NCBI GenBank assembly: GCA_964613695.1
Contig: CAZTIR010000010.1
Span: 1-32,690, forward strand
DNA from: Pyrolobus sp964613695
Lineage (GTDB): Archaea; Thermoproteota; Thermoprotei_A; Sulfolobales; Pyrodictiaceae
Length of the DNA stretch: 32,690 bases
Reading direction: 5' to 3'
A model generated the notes under the pieces. That model was given only the letters and a program-made list of their open reading frames with translations. It did not search any database and was not told where the DNA came from. The position numbers were made by a program, and so were the translations under genes. Position 1 is the first letter of the stretch. Each line of letters begins with the position of its first letter. This document shows positions 21,321-29,334 of the stretch, in pieces.

Positions 21321-21748
21321 GCCCCCTCCCCGCTCAACACCCTCCTAATACTCTCCGCTATCCTGGCAAGCTCCTCGTCGCTAGCCCTGCTCCTCTTGCA
21401 GTGCATTATATGGCAGCCGTCCCCCTCCCTCCTCGGTATTATATGGAGGTGCACGTGCATTATCTCCTGGCCCGCGCTCCTGCCCACGTTAACGACTATA
21501 TTGTAGCCCGTGGCGCCGGTGGCCTTGAGTATGGCCGGGGCTAGCCTCGCGGCAGCTTTAATCATGGCGGCTAGCGTATCCTCGGGCACCTCGTGGAGGC
21601 TCTCGTAGTGCTCGCGGGGGACTATTAACGTGTGGCCCGGGTTGATGGGATAGATGTCGAGGAACGCGACGACCTTTTCATCCTCGTAGACCTTGTGCGC
21701 CGGCAGCTCACCCCTAACAATCTTGCAGAAGACACAGTCGCCCGGCAA
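21317..21748 (-). CDS. HIT family nucleotide hydrolase/transferase
   Basis: 143 residues, start ATG 21748. Histidine triad H98-x-H100-x-H102 in MHVHLHIIPRR; N-terminal CVFCKIVRGELPAHKVYED with C5 and C8 that bind zinc together with later residues; the classic PINPGHTLIVPREH near 34-47. HIT proteins hydrolyse or transfer nucleotide monophosphates (for example AMP-amino compounds or Ap4A). A Cys/His-containing tail segment GCHIMHCKR (111-119) after the triad is unusual. First gene of the leftward HIT-SDR-unknown operon. Confidence 0.92.
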   Translation of the reverse strand: MPGDCVFCKIVRGELPAHKVYEDEKVVAFLDIYPINPGHTLIVPREHYESLHEVPEDTLAAMIKAAARLAPAILKATGATGYNIVVNVGRSAGQEIMHVHLHIIPRREGDGCHIMHCKRSRASDEELARIAESIRRVLSGEGA

Positions 21749-21894
21749 CCCTGCCCCCGAGGCGGGCGGCTCTGGGGGCTCCTAATTCTTCATCCCCTGG
21801 AGGGTCTCGCCCGCCACACTCGTCACAGCCGCCCAGTGTGAGAGACGCCACCGCTCCCCCTATCTACCACTACGCCGGGAGCTGAGAGAGGTGG

Positions 21895-22470
21895 ATGAGG
21901 GTGACGTACAGCCTCGAAGACCTGGCTAGGGTGTTGAAGGTACTGGTAGACGCGGGTGTACGCGGGGTAATCATAGGCAGTACCGTGGTCCAGCTAGAGA
22001 TGAGGAGCAGGGAGCTCGCGGAAGACGTGGACATTTTCGTCGAGGAGCCGAGCCCGTTCATAGAGGAGGATTTCTACAGGGAGCTGGCGAGGAGGCACAA
22101 CTGGGGCTTGGGTCAGACCTGGCTGGGTACTCCGTCCCTCATAGCGAGGATGGGTGATGAGGAGATTGTGGTAGAGCTCTACGAGAACATCTACGACTTC
22201 TATGTGCCGCCGGAGGTGCTGCAGAGGGCGCCGAAGAAGAACCTGCGCGGCGTCACGTTCAGGGTGCTTAGGCTGGAGGACTATGCGCTACTCAAGGCGA
22301 AGGCCGGTCGCGACGAGGACATGGAGGACCTGGAGGAGCTGGCCACGCTCGTCAAGAGCGGCGAGGTGAAGTTCGACAAGAGGCTCGTCAAGGAGAGCCT
22401 CCAGTTCTTCCCCGAGGAGGATCAGCCCCTCATGGAGAAACGGTTGAAGAAAGTCGGTCTACTGGAGTGA
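21895..22470 (+). CDS. Nucleotidyltransferase-fold protein
   Basis: 191 residues, ATG start with AGAGAGGTGG immediately upstream. Pol-beta-like nucleotidyltransferase signature: GVIIGST (G28, S29) followed after ~16 residues by the metal-binding DVDIFVEE (D45, D47), then a strand-rich region IVVELYENIYDF and a helical tail with LRLEDYALLKAKAGRDEDMED, typical of AbiEii/archaeal nucleotidyltransferases of unknown acceptor. It could be a stand-alone enzyme or a toxin-like modifier; no antitoxin-like partner is adjacent. It sits 15 bp before PGI/PMI and is probably co-transcribed with it. Confidence 0.72.
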   Translation: MRVTYSLEDLARVLKVLVDAGVRGVIIGSTVVQLEMRSRELAEDVDIFVEEPSPFIEEDFYRELARRHNWGLGQTWLGTPSLIARMGDEEIVVELYENIYDFYVPPEVLQRAPKKNLRGVTFRVLRLEDYALLKAKAGRDEDMEDLEELATLVKSGEVKFDKRLVKESLQFFPEEDQPLMEKRLKKVGLLE

Positions 22471-22485
22471 GTAGGTGGTGCGACC

Positions 22486-23490
22486 TTGGCGAGTAACGGC
22501 TTCGAGGTTTTGAGGGACGCCTACCTCTCATGGGCGCAGCTAGCACGCGAACAGTACCAGGCGGGTGTCGAGGCCGCCAGGGACACTCCGCCAGCCTATG
22601 CCTGCGTCGACGAGGTCATAGCGTGTGGGATGGGGGGCTCCGGCATAGTCGGCGACTATCTAGCTAAGCTCAGCGACGCTTACGGCGGTGTACCGGTCTC
22701 GACTATCAGGTCTACCGTGCCCCCACGCCGCGCTGGTAGACGCACGCTGGTCCTGGGGGTCAGCTTCTCTGGCAAAACCGTCGAGACGATAAGGTGTGTA
22801 GAGTCGGCTGCGGACGCTGGCTCGCTCGTCGCCGTGGTCTCGGGCGCGGGCCCGTTATACGAGAGGGCCGAGGCTCGAGGCTGGCCGGCTGTGCGGGTGC
22901 CTCAGGGGCCTGCAGCCCGCTCCATGTTCGCCGCTCTCCTCTACGCGGCCATAGGCTTCCTAAAGGGCCTCGGCCTCCTGTCGATACCCTACGCGGAGAT
23001 CGAGAGCTCTTTCACGGCGCTCGCGGACGCCGGTGTCGAGGATGAGGCTATCAGGGTGGCAAGTAGCCTAAAGGACGCTAGCCTGGTGCTCGTGGTTACC
23101 GGGTGGGAGCTCGCACCCCTCTCGTTGAGAGCTGTTCAGGAGTTCGCGGAGAACTCTAAGAAGCCAGGCATCCCCGTCTACGCGCCCGAAGCCCTCCACA
23201 ACTTCATTGAGGGTCTGGACAGGCTCTCCACCATCGGGGGCGTGAGGGCACTGGTTATAGACTGGAATGGTTATAGCGCCAGGCCCCTCTTCGAGCACCT
23301 GGCCGCCAGGGTGTCTGAGAGGGTTGGCGCAACGAGACTGGAGGTTAGGAGGGCTGGTGTCATACACGCGCTAGCCTGGGCGACGCTAGTGGTGGGGCTC
23401 GCGTCGATACACGTCGCCCGCCTGGAGGGCGTAAACCCGCTCGAAACCCCGTTCATCAAAGAGGCTAGGAGCGTCGCGGAGAGAATGTAG
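22486..23490 (+). CDS. Bifunctional phosphoglucose/phosphomannose isomerase (SIS family)
   Basis: 334 residues, TTG start 22486. Interconverts glucose-6-phosphate or mannose-6-phosphate with fructose-6-phosphate, the crenarchaeal route where classic PGI is absent. N-terminal SIS phosphate loop GMGGSGIVGD (48-57) and SFSGKTVET (93-101; most homologs have SGNT); C-terminal EFAENSKKPGIPVYAPEALHN with the expected catalytic E212 and H228; closing GVNPLETPFIKEAR. Length matches the family. Co-directional with the nucleotidyltransferase gene; an sRNA candidate on the other strand lies 7 bp beyond its stop. Confidence 0.9.
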   Translation: MASNGFEVLRDAYLSWAQLAREQYQAGVEAARDTPPAYACVDEVIACGMGGSGIVGDYLAKLSDAYGGVPVSTIRSTVPPRRAGRRTLVLGVSFSGKTVETIRCVESAADAGSLVAVVSGAGPLYERAEARGWPAVRVPQGPAARSMFAALLYAAIGFLKGLGLLSIPYAEIESSFTALADAGVEDEAIRVASSLKDASLVLVVTGWELAPLSLRAVQEFAENSKKPGIPVYAPEALHNFIEGLDRLSTIGGVRALVIDWNGYSARPLFEHLAARVSERVGATRLEVRRAGVIHALAWATLVVGLASIHVARLEGVNPLETPFIKEARSVAERM

Positions 23491-23496
23491 GTGTGC

Positions 23497-23552
23497 TCAG
23501 CAGCCTGGTTACAGCCCATCGGAGCCCCTCGGCCCCTTACAAAGATCATCAC
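23497..23552 (-). ncRNA. Candidate C/D-box sRNA with terminal stem
   Basis: On the minus strand: box C GTGATGA (23552-23546, perfect), 13-nt guide TCTTTGTAAGGGG, D'-like CCGA (23532-23529), a degenerate C' around GATGGG, guide CTGTAACCAGGCTG, and box D CTGA (23500-23497, perfect). GTAGG before box C pairs with CCTAC after box D. TATAAA on the same strand (23584-23579) predicts initiation at ~23556, just ahead of box C. The D guide is complementary to CAGCCTGGTTA, a sequence common in the D arm of archaeal tRNAs. Confidence 0.65.
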
Positions 23553-23577
23553 TGCCCCTACGAGGCTCTACAGAGAG

Positions 23578-23585
23578 CTTTATAC
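23578..23585. promoter_or_regulatory. Bidirectional TATA element (membrane protein right, sRNA left)
   Basis: CTTTATAC. Leftward it reads GTATAAAG and predicts a start at about 23556 for the sRNA candidate. Rightward it predicts ~23608 for the gene at 23635, which has the purine-rich GTGAGGGAGGT (23620-23630) as its ribosome-binding site. Confidence 0.6.
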
Positions 23586-23634
23586 ACAGCCTCTATAGTT
23601 CTTCTCTAGTCTGGTGTAGGTGAGGGAGGTATAG

Positions 23635-23973
23635 TTGGCTGACGCGATAACCGTGTTTATCGCGGCTCTCGTAGGCGGGGCCGTCGGCGGCATCGTCGGC
23701 GGTGTTGTCGGCGCCAGGGCGTCTAGGGGCTCTAGGGCCTCGTCAGAGCTCCCGCCCGTAGACCCGAAGACTGTTGCAGCGCTCGTGGCCCAGAACCTCG
23801 AGAGCATGCTCAACGATATAGTCAATAGTATCGGCGCTATTGGCGAGAAGATGGCCAATATAGAGGAGAGTGTTAACACGCTCTATAACCTGTTTGCAGC
23901 GTACCTGGGTGCGGCTGCAGCCTATAGGACTGGGCGTAGGAGGAGGGTCCAGCAGGCTAGTGAGAAGAAGTGA
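23635..23973 (+). CDS. Small membrane-anchored coiled-coil protein near cdvA
   Basis: 112 residues, TTG start. A single N-terminal membrane segment with a glycine-zipper pattern (ITVFIAALVGGAVGGIVGGV, about 5-24), a Ser/Arg-rich linker, an amphipathic helix predicted to coil (LVAQNLESMLNDIVNSIGAI then MANIEESVNTLYNLF), and a basic C-terminus (RTGRRRRVQQASEKK). It would sit in the membrane with its helix in the cytoplasm. No family recognised. It is followed after 12 bp by the 333-residue gene; both converge on cdvA. Own promoter and ribosome-binding site seen. Confidence 0.7.
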   Translation: MADAITVFIAALVGGAVGGIVGGVVGARASRGSRASSELPPVDPKTVAALVAQNLESMLNDIVNSIGAIGEKMANIEESVNTLYNLFAAYLGAAAAYRTGRRRRVQQASEKK

Positions 23974-23985
23974 GGTAGCCTCGCC

Positions 23986-24987
23986 TTGACCGTTCGCAAG
24001 ACGAGCGTGGTCTCCGGGCTGGTATCGCGCGGCGTGTCGGTAAGGCTCTCGGAGGCGGCTAGCCGGTATTGTCTCTCGGCCTCGGAGCTAGTAGCGGCTG
24101 CCGTAGAGAGCCTAGTGGCCAACCTTGATGCTGTTGAGGAGCGTGTACGCTACTACGGCTGCGACGAGGGCGCGTGGCGGACTGCAATATCGTCTCTCCT
24201 CTCCGCGGGTAGCGTGCTCTACGAGTTCCTATCACCGATACTAGCCAAGCTCAGGGGAGACGGTGTCCTGGTGCCGACGGGTATGAGCCTAAGCGAGAAG
24301 CTGGACGGCTTCACAGTTCAGTTCGCAAGCCTGGACCCCTGGATTGATGTGGTTGTTCTGCGTGTATCGCCCCGGGGGATAGAGGCTAGCTACTCGTTCA
24401 TCATCGGCACTCCCGAGCTCGTACCAGGCTTCGAAGATGTGGTTAGAAGACTAAGCAGCATCGCAATGCACGAGATGAGCGTGGAGAGGAGTGGTAATGA
24501 GGCGAGGCTAACCTACAAGCTCTCCGCTAACAGCGTGGACCTGCTTAGGGGCATAGACGAGGTGTCTAGCAGGTTCGCCGAGGTGCTGCGCAAGGCTAGT
24601 GTAGAGTGGCTAGTGGCGGAGGTGGAGCACGGGTATAGCCCCGAGAAGCACTTCGAGCTTGCGAAGATGTTCTGGGAGCATGGCAGGAGGGTTGAGAGCC
24701 TATACGAGAAGAGTGTGAACTACCTGAGGTGCAGCGAGGAGCTTGTAAAGGGCCTGGTGAAGAGGGAGAGCCTCGACGACATCATCGAGGCGGCGGTGAC
24801 GGGGCTGTGGACGCCAAGGCTCCTCGACGAGAGCGTCGAGAGGCTGAAGGGCAGGTACCCTAAGCTAGCCGGGCTCTGGGAGGTTGTAGACGAGGTTAGC
24901 ATAGCTCTTCAAGAGGCGCGCCTGCAGAGAGAGGAGGTTGAAAAACTAGAGGCGCGTCTAGAGAGCTTCTTGGCCACTCTAGGCTAG
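23986..24987 (+). CDS. Unknown helical protein with possible ribbon-helix-helix N-terminus
   Basis: 333 residues, TTG start 23986. The N-terminus (VSVRLSEAASRYCLSASELV, about 18-37) resembles a ribbon-helix-helix or similar DNA-binding module. The middle has a strand-rich part (FTVQFASLDPWIDVVVLRVS, then SYSFIIGTPELVPGFEDVV), the remainder is helical, and the last 40 residues form a coiled coil (EARLQREEVEKLEARLESFL). No family recognised. It is in one operon with the glycine-zipper membrane protein, and its stop lies 5 bp from the stop of cdvA. Function unknown; a link to chromosome or division processes is only suggested by position. Confidence 0.68.
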   Translation: MTVRKTSVVSGLVSRGVSVRLSEAASRYCLSASELVAAAVESLVANLDAVEERVRYYGCDEGAWRTAISSLLSAGSVLYEFLSPILAKLRGDGVLVPTGMSLSEKLDGFTVQFASLDPWIDVVVLRVSPRGIEASYSFIIGTPELVPGFEDVVRRLSSIAMHEMSVERSGNEARLTYKLSANSVDLLRGIDEVSSRFAEVLRKASVEWLVAEVEHGYSPEKHFELAKMFWEHGRRVESLYEKSVNYLRCSEELVKGLVKRESLDDIIEAAVTGLWTPRLLDESVERLKGRYPKLAGLWEVVDEVSIALQEARLQREEVEKLEARLESFLATLG

Positions 24988-24991
24988 GTTC

Positions 24992-25687
24992 TCACTCTAT
25001 TATTTTCACTGGTATCGGCTGCGTGCTAGTGGTCGGGGTAGGCTCCTCCACCTTCTTCTCACTAGCCGCTACGTTGCGAAGTGATTCAACCTCCTCGAGC
25101 TTCTTCAGGGTCTCTTCCAGGTCCTTCATCTCGAGCTTAATGCTCTCCTCCATGCTCTTAATCTTCTCCATAGCTGCTCGGAAGGCGTCTGAGCGTATCT
25201 CCCCGCTCATGTAGGATATTCGGAGCGCGGTCTTAGAGCGTATGAGCATCTCATGCTCTATCTCGAGCTCCGACTTCCTCCTCTTTATCATCTCGCGTAC
25301 CTTGGTCAGCTGCTCGCGTAGCCTTCTAAGCTCCTTGTCGAGTTTCGTTGCGAACTCGCGGTATATGTGCTCGGGCACCTCCTTCTGGTGGTAGAGCTCC
25401 TCGAGCCGCTTATACCTCTCGATCGCTCTGCGGTAACTGTCCCTCGTCTTGTCGGCCAGAGTCTTCCACTCCGGCTTCACTATTATCCTGTCACCCTCTA
25501 TCTCAATGGACTCTGGGAGATAGTCGTGTATCTCGCCGGTCCCGTGCACCAGGATACTAACCTTTGTGACCCTGCCGTCGAGCTCGCTGTCGAAGCTCAC
25601 TAGCACGCCTATCCTCCTGCGGTAGGGGTCGTAGACCTCGCTACCCACCCTACCCTCCAGCATGTCTATGAAGAGGGCGCGTACCAA
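24992..25687 (-). CDS. cdvA: Cell division protein CdvA
   Basis: 231 residues, TTG start 25687, leaderless by the promoter position. CdvA is the crenarchaeal membrane-associated protein that recruits ESCRT-III (CdvB) to mid-cell. An N-terminal PRC-barrel-like domain (about 12-75; VYDPYRRRIGVLVSFDSELDG, ending DRIIVKPEW) is followed by a long coiled coil (80-205) and a Thr/Pro linker ending in the short hydrophobic tail IPVKIIE, matching the CdvB-binding E3B-type peptide. In many Crenarchaeota cdvA is next to cdvB and cdvC; neither is in this window, so the cluster is split here, or this is a paralog. Confidence 0.85.
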   Translation of the reverse strand: MVRALFIDMLEGRVGSEVYDPYRRRIGVLVSFDSELDGRVTKVSILVHGTGEIHDYLPESIEIEGDRIIVKPEWKTLADKTRDSYRRAIERYKRLEELYHQKEVPEHIYREFATKLDKELRRLREQLTKVREMIKRRKSELEIEHEMLIRSKTALRISYMSGEIRSDAFRAAMEKIKSMEESIKLEMKDLEETLKKLEEVESLRNVAASEKKVEEPTPTTSTQPIPVKIIE

Positions 25688-25707
25688 GCGATACCACCCG
25701 GCGCTCC

Positions 25708-25716
25708 GAAAATACT
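25708..25716 (-). promoter_or_regulatory. TATA box of cdvA
   Basis: AGTATTTTC on the minus strand, centred 25712, 26 nt from position 25686. Initiation falls at the TTG start itself, so the cdvA message should be leaderless. Confidence 0.55.
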
Positions 25717-25770
25717 CTAGGGTGTTGGGTCCGGGGCTTAGGGCGAGGAGCTGGTAACACCCAGGCTCCT

Positions 25771-27030
25771 CTAGGCGGTGAGGAACTTCCTCGGGTCGGT
25801 TAGCTTGCCTTCGATCGCGGTTGCTGCGGCCGTGTAGGGGGACACGAGGTAGGTCTTGGAGGTTGGGTGTCCCGTCCTCCCCCTGAAGTTCCTGTTAGTG
25901 GTGAAGACGCCAACCTCTCCTGGCCCGAGGACGCCATAGTGGCCTCCTATGCAGGGGCCGCAGGTGCCCCACGTGACTAGGCAGCCAGCCTGCGTCAACA
26001 CCTCGACTATGCCCCTCTTGAGGGCCTCCTCGTACACCTTCTTCGAGGCCGCTATGACTATGCAGCGTACGCGGGGGTGAACCCTCCTACCCTTCAATAT
26101 CCTCGCAGCCGCTTCGAGATCAGAGAGCCTCCCGTTGGTACAGCTCCCGATGAACACCTGGTCTACCTCAACCCCCTCGACCTCGCTCACGGGCTTAACG
26201 TTGTCAACCCGGTATGGTATAGCCACCATGGGCTCAAGCTCCGACATGTTATACTCGAGTACGTCCACGTACTCTGCGTTAGGATCGGGCTCCAGCCTCC
26301 TAACCTTCTTCCCGAGGCGCTCGTAGTACGCTAGGGTGACCTCGTCGCTCGGGAACATGCCGACTTTAGCCCCCATCTCCGTGCTCATGTTGGAGATGGT
26401 CATGCGATCGTCTATCGTGAGCCTCTTCACACCCTCCCCAGTGAACTCGAGAGCCTTGTAGTTGGCGAAGCCTGCACCCCGGTCGCCTAGTATGCGGAGG
26501 ACCAGGTCCTTGCTAGTAACAGGGGGTTTGAGCTCGCCAACCAACCTTATGTTAACGGGCTCCGGTATCCTCATCCAAACCTCTCCAAAGAGTGTGGCGT
26601 AAGCCACGTCACTCGCGCCCATGCCTGTTGCGAACGCCGCAACGGCCCCGGAGGTGTTAGTGTGGCTGTCGGCGCCCACGACAACCTGGCCAGGCTCGAC
26701 AAGACCCTCGTCTATGACAACCTGGTGCATGATACCGTGGCCGACATCCCGGAAGACTACTCCATGCCTCCTGGCCCACTCCCTAGTCTTCTTCTGAACC
26801 TCGGCAGCCCTCACGGTCGGCGGCGGCACCAGGTGGTCGAAGACGACAACTACCTTGTTAGGATCCCACGGCTCGTCCCTACCAGCCTTCTCCATAACCT
26901 CTATCACGTGGTAGCCTGTCAGGTCGTGGAATAAGACACGGTCGACTCTGACAGTTGCAACCTCTCCGGGCTCAACCCTACCCTCTACCACGTGCTCTGC
27001 GAGAATCTTCTCGGTGAGGGTCCCCTTCAA
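25771..27030 (-). CDS. leuC: 3-isopropylmalate/homoaconitate dehydratase large subunit (LeuC family)
   Basis: 419 residues, start TTG 27030. Aconitase-superfamily enzyme with the [4Fe-4S] cluster held by C297 (GSCTNGR), C357 and C360 (WGTCGPCIGG); VGADSHTNTSGA near 119 and TNRNFRGRTGHP near 388 are further active-site motifs. Length matches archaeal stand-alone large subunits that work with a small LeuD-like swivelling subunit, which is not in the window. Substrate (isopropylmalate in leucine synthesis, or homoaconitate/methylmalate-type) cannot be decided from sequence. Same strand as atpI and cdvA, but spacers of 57 and 83 bp suggest separate units. Confidence 0.88.
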   Translation of the reverse strand: MKGTLTEKILAEHVVEGRVEPGEVATVRVDRVLFHDLTGYHVIEVMEKAGRDEPWDPNKVVVVFDHLVPPPTVRAAEVQKKTREWARRHGVVFRDVGHGIMHQVVIDEGLVEPGQVVVGADSHTNTSGAVAAFATGMGASDVAYATLFGEVWMRIPEPVNIRLVGELKPPVTSKDLVLRILGDRGAGFANYKALEFTGEGVKRLTIDDRMTISNMSTEMGAKVGMFPSDEVTLAYYERLGKKVRRLEPDPNAEYVDVLEYNMSELEPMVAIPYRVDNVKPVSEVEGVEVDQVFIGSCTNGRLSDLEAAARILKGRRVHPRVRCIVIAASKKVYEEALKRGIVEVLTQAGCLVTWGTCGPCIGGHYGVLGPGEVGVFTTNRNFRGRTGHPTSKTYLVSPYTAAATAIEGKLTDPRKFLTA

Positions 27031-27072
27031 CCCCGTGCAACCCGAGGAGCGTTGAGTGGAACGTGGGAGGGG

Positions 27073-27077
27073 AAAAA
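27073..27077 (-). terminator. T-run downstream of atpI
   Basis: On the minus strand CTCTTTTTCCCC follows the atpI stop by about 10 nt. Short T-runs after a gene are the usual crenarchaeal termination signal, and here it would separate atpI from leuC. There is no stem-loop. Confidence 0.4.
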
Positions 27078-27087
27078 GAGGCTGGGG

Positions 27088-29244
27088 CTAGGCGAGCCTA
27101 GCGTAGGCCCTCACCGGCTCGAACGGCACACCCGTCACGAAGAACTTGCTGAACATCTCGTAGTAGTGAAGCCTCAGCGTGTGGGCGAACGCCACTATAG
27201 ACTCCATGCCTATGACTAGCAGGTTGCCGAGTATGTAGATCGGCCAGAAGCCGACTACGCCGCCAAGCTTAGAGATTATGTAGAAGCCGTACATGAGACC
27301 GCTGTGCGCCAGCGAGAGGGCAAAGATTCGCAGGAAGCTCAGCGTGTTACCCACGGCTATCAGCAGTAGGTCGAAGAGCTCCAACGCAGCCTGGCCTAGG
27401 GCCGAGCCGAAGCCCCCGCCGTGCGCCAGCACCTCAGCTATCTTGCCGAAGAAGGCTAGTACGAGACCGCCATAGATCATCGCGGCCACCACGTAGACGA
27501 GGGAGGCGTAGGCGCTCGGGTTCGAGACTGAAGCGGCTATGCCAGCGAGTATCTCGTTCGGGTTCTTCATGCCGACGACCGCGCCGAGTATCCTAGCAGC
27601 CACCACTATCGCGTCGGCGGGTAGGTAGGGGAGGCCAGCCAGGAACGCTATGAAAACGCCGCCAAAGACGAGGGTCTTTGAGAGCCCCGAGACTATTGCC
27701 TCACCCTTCTCGCCCATCGCCGCGTAGTTGTATATCGCGAAGATGCTGGAGAGTGTTAGCAGGAAGCTACCTAGCAGGAACGATACGTACATCGAGAAGA
27801 AGACCGTAGCCCTCACTATATCCGTTGTCGGTATAGTGGCTAGCTTCGGGCATAGCTCCATTAGCTTCTGTGGGTTGGTCTTCTTTAACTCGTCCACGTG
27901 GGCGGCGAAGAGTGGCGTGGCGTACGGCGGCTTAGGGAAGCCCAGGTGGCACCAGAAGCTGATGAGAGGCTCTCCCCCGACTGGGCCGAAGAACTCGGCG
28001 GCGAGGAAGCCGAAGATCATCGCAGAGACTCCGAGGTAGAGTAGTAGCGCGCCCAGCTTCCTCACGCCCTCGCCCTTCGCTATCCCTAGGAACTCTCCCC
28101 TACGCAGCATGTAGATGCCAAGCAGTAGCAGCACTAGCCCGTGGCCAGCGTCGGGGAACGCCATGCCGAATATCAGTGGGAACGTTATGGCCATTATCAG
28201 GAGGGGTGATATTGAGCCAGCCTTTGGCACGCCATAGCTGGTCAGCAGCATCTCGAATGGTTTGAGCACGCGCGGGACTTTCAACACGCTTGGTAGAGCT
28301 GTCTCCTCGGTCACCTTCACGTAGCCAGCGGCGGCCACCACGGCAGTGTTATTGGTCTCGCGTAGCACCCTATCGGTGAACTTACGGAGGTCCGACCTCG
28401 GCACATAGCCGTTGAGGACGACGAAGAGCCTGGTCCTAGCAGCCGCTATCAACACCCTGAGAGCCTCTCTGACCGTTAGGAGCTTTGCTAGTAGCTCGCG
28501 TAGCCTCCTCCTCTCCCTCCTAATCTCCTCGATGAGCTGCCTCTCGAGCCTATCGAAGTACTCGGCAGCCTTAGCCAGGTTGCTTGGCACACCCGAGGGC
28601 ATCTCTATCTCCATAGCGTTAGTCTCGCCAGCCACGTGGTTGACCACCATCTCGTGCTCGGCCGGGTACACTACCACGACGAGGGCCTTGGCGGGCTCGT
28701 AGTCCTCGGCGATGGCCACCAGCACCGGCTCCTCCTCTGCAAGCACCCTAAACCTGTCAAGGTGTGTCGCGTCTACACGGAAGAGTCTCACCTTGATCTT
28801 CTCCAGCTTCCTCAACTCCTCTAGGTCAAAGTCGAGCCACCTGTAGGCCCTCGCCGCTGCAGCGGCCTCCGCGTACTCGCTCCCAGGGGTCCTGAGCTCA
28901 GTCAACTGCCTCAGCATCGGATCCAGCTTAGAGTCTATTTCCGCAGCCTCCCTGATAACCTCCTGCGCCTTCTCAACCCAGTCCCTAACCTCGCCCATGC
29001 TAGTCTCTATGGGCTCGGGGAGCTCGCCGATCACGTCGAGGTACGCTCTTATCCTCTGCGCGAGGTTCTCCGCCTCGCTCACAAGCCTCTGTAGCTGGGC
29101 CCTCTCGCCCCCCGCCTCCTCCCCCTCCGCCTCGACGGGCTTAGGGTGGAAGACGCCGGTCTCTAGTACAGCCTTTACAGCCCTCGTGAGCTCCTCCCGG
29201 GGGACTAGGATCGAGACCTCAGTGGCCGTCCTCGCTATTAGCAC
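27088..29244 (-). CDS. atpI: A-type ATP synthase subunit I (membrane stator, V-type a subunit)
   Basis: 718 residues, GTG start 29244. The N-terminal ~340 residues are cytoplasmic and helical, including coiled coils (LQRLVSEAENLAQRIRAYLD; LERQLIEEIRRERRRLRELL), forming the peripheral stator. The C-terminal half has about seven transmembrane helices, starting LLIMAITFPLIFGMAFPDAG (a family signature with the conserved GMxFxDxGxG) and ending with LSFLRIFALSLAHSGLMYGF, which carries the arginine that faces the rotor proteolipids, and TLRLHYYEMFSKFF. It conducts H+ or Na+ through the membrane. It diverges from atpF; both share one TATA element. Confidence 0.93.
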   Translation of the reverse strand: MLIARTATEVSILVPREELTRAVKAVLETGVFHPKPVEAEGEEAGGERAQLQRLVSEAENLAQRIRAYLDVIGELPEPIETSMGEVRDWVEKAQEVIREAAEIDSKLDPMLRQLTELRTPGSEYAEAAAAARAYRWLDFDLEELRKLEKIKVRLFRVDATHLDRFRVLAEEEPVLVAIAEDYEPAKALVVVVYPAEHEMVVNHVAGETNAMEIEMPSGVPSNLAKAAEYFDRLERQLIEEIRRERRRLRELLAKLLTVREALRVLIAAARTRLFVVLNGYVPRSDLRKFTDRVLRETNNTAVVAAAGYVKVTEETALPSVLKVPRVLKPFEMLLTSYGVPKAGSISPLLIMAITFPLIFGMAFPDAGHGLVLLLLGIYMLRRGEFLGIAKGEGVRKLGALLLYLGVSAMIFGFLAAEFFGPVGGEPLISFWCHLGFPKPPYATPLFAAHVDELKKTNPQKLMELCPKLATIPTTDIVRATVFFSMYVSFLLGSFLLTLSSIFAIYNYAAMGEKGEAIVSGLSKTLVFGGVFIAFLAGLPYLPADAIVVAARILGAVVGMKNPNEILAGIAASVSNPSAYASLVYVVAAMIYGGLVLAFFGKIAEVLAHGGGFGSALGQAALELFDLLLIAVGNTLSFLRIFALSLAHSGLMYGFYIISKLGGVVGFWPIYILGNLLVIGMESIVAFAHTLRLHYYEMFSKFFVTGVPFEPVRAYARLA

Positions 29245-29294
29245 GGCGTCGTCACCCTCTCGTCACTGTTCCCGGCCTTCCACCAGCATCTCAC

Positions 29295-29303
29295 GATATA
29301 AAT
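29295..29303. promoter_or_regulatory. Bidirectional TATA element between atpI and atpF
   Basis: GATATAAAT, centred 29299. Rightward initiation near 29325 gives a ~10-nt leader before TTG 29335 and excludes the ATG at 29302 as a start. Leftward (ATTTATATC) initiation near 29273 gives a ~29-nt leader before GTG 29244. It is the only TATA-like sequence in the interval. Confidence 0.55.
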
Positions 29304-29334
29304 GCGAGGCGGCCTGGGAGGCGAGGGGAGCAAC

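Noticed and set aside
23487..23561. A 75-nt segment bounded by GTAGG and CCTAC and containing CTCAG...CCTGGTTA, resembling a tRNA gene
   Set aside because: No T-loop (GGTTCGA-type) sequence, no matching D or anticodon stem, and two acceptor positions fail. The boxes and promoter on the other strand explain the segment better as a C/D sRNA with a terminal stem.
26077..26334. Rightward frames inside the LeuC gene
   Set aside because: They are out-of-frame shadows of a fully conserved aconitase-family gene, without promoters or family motifs.
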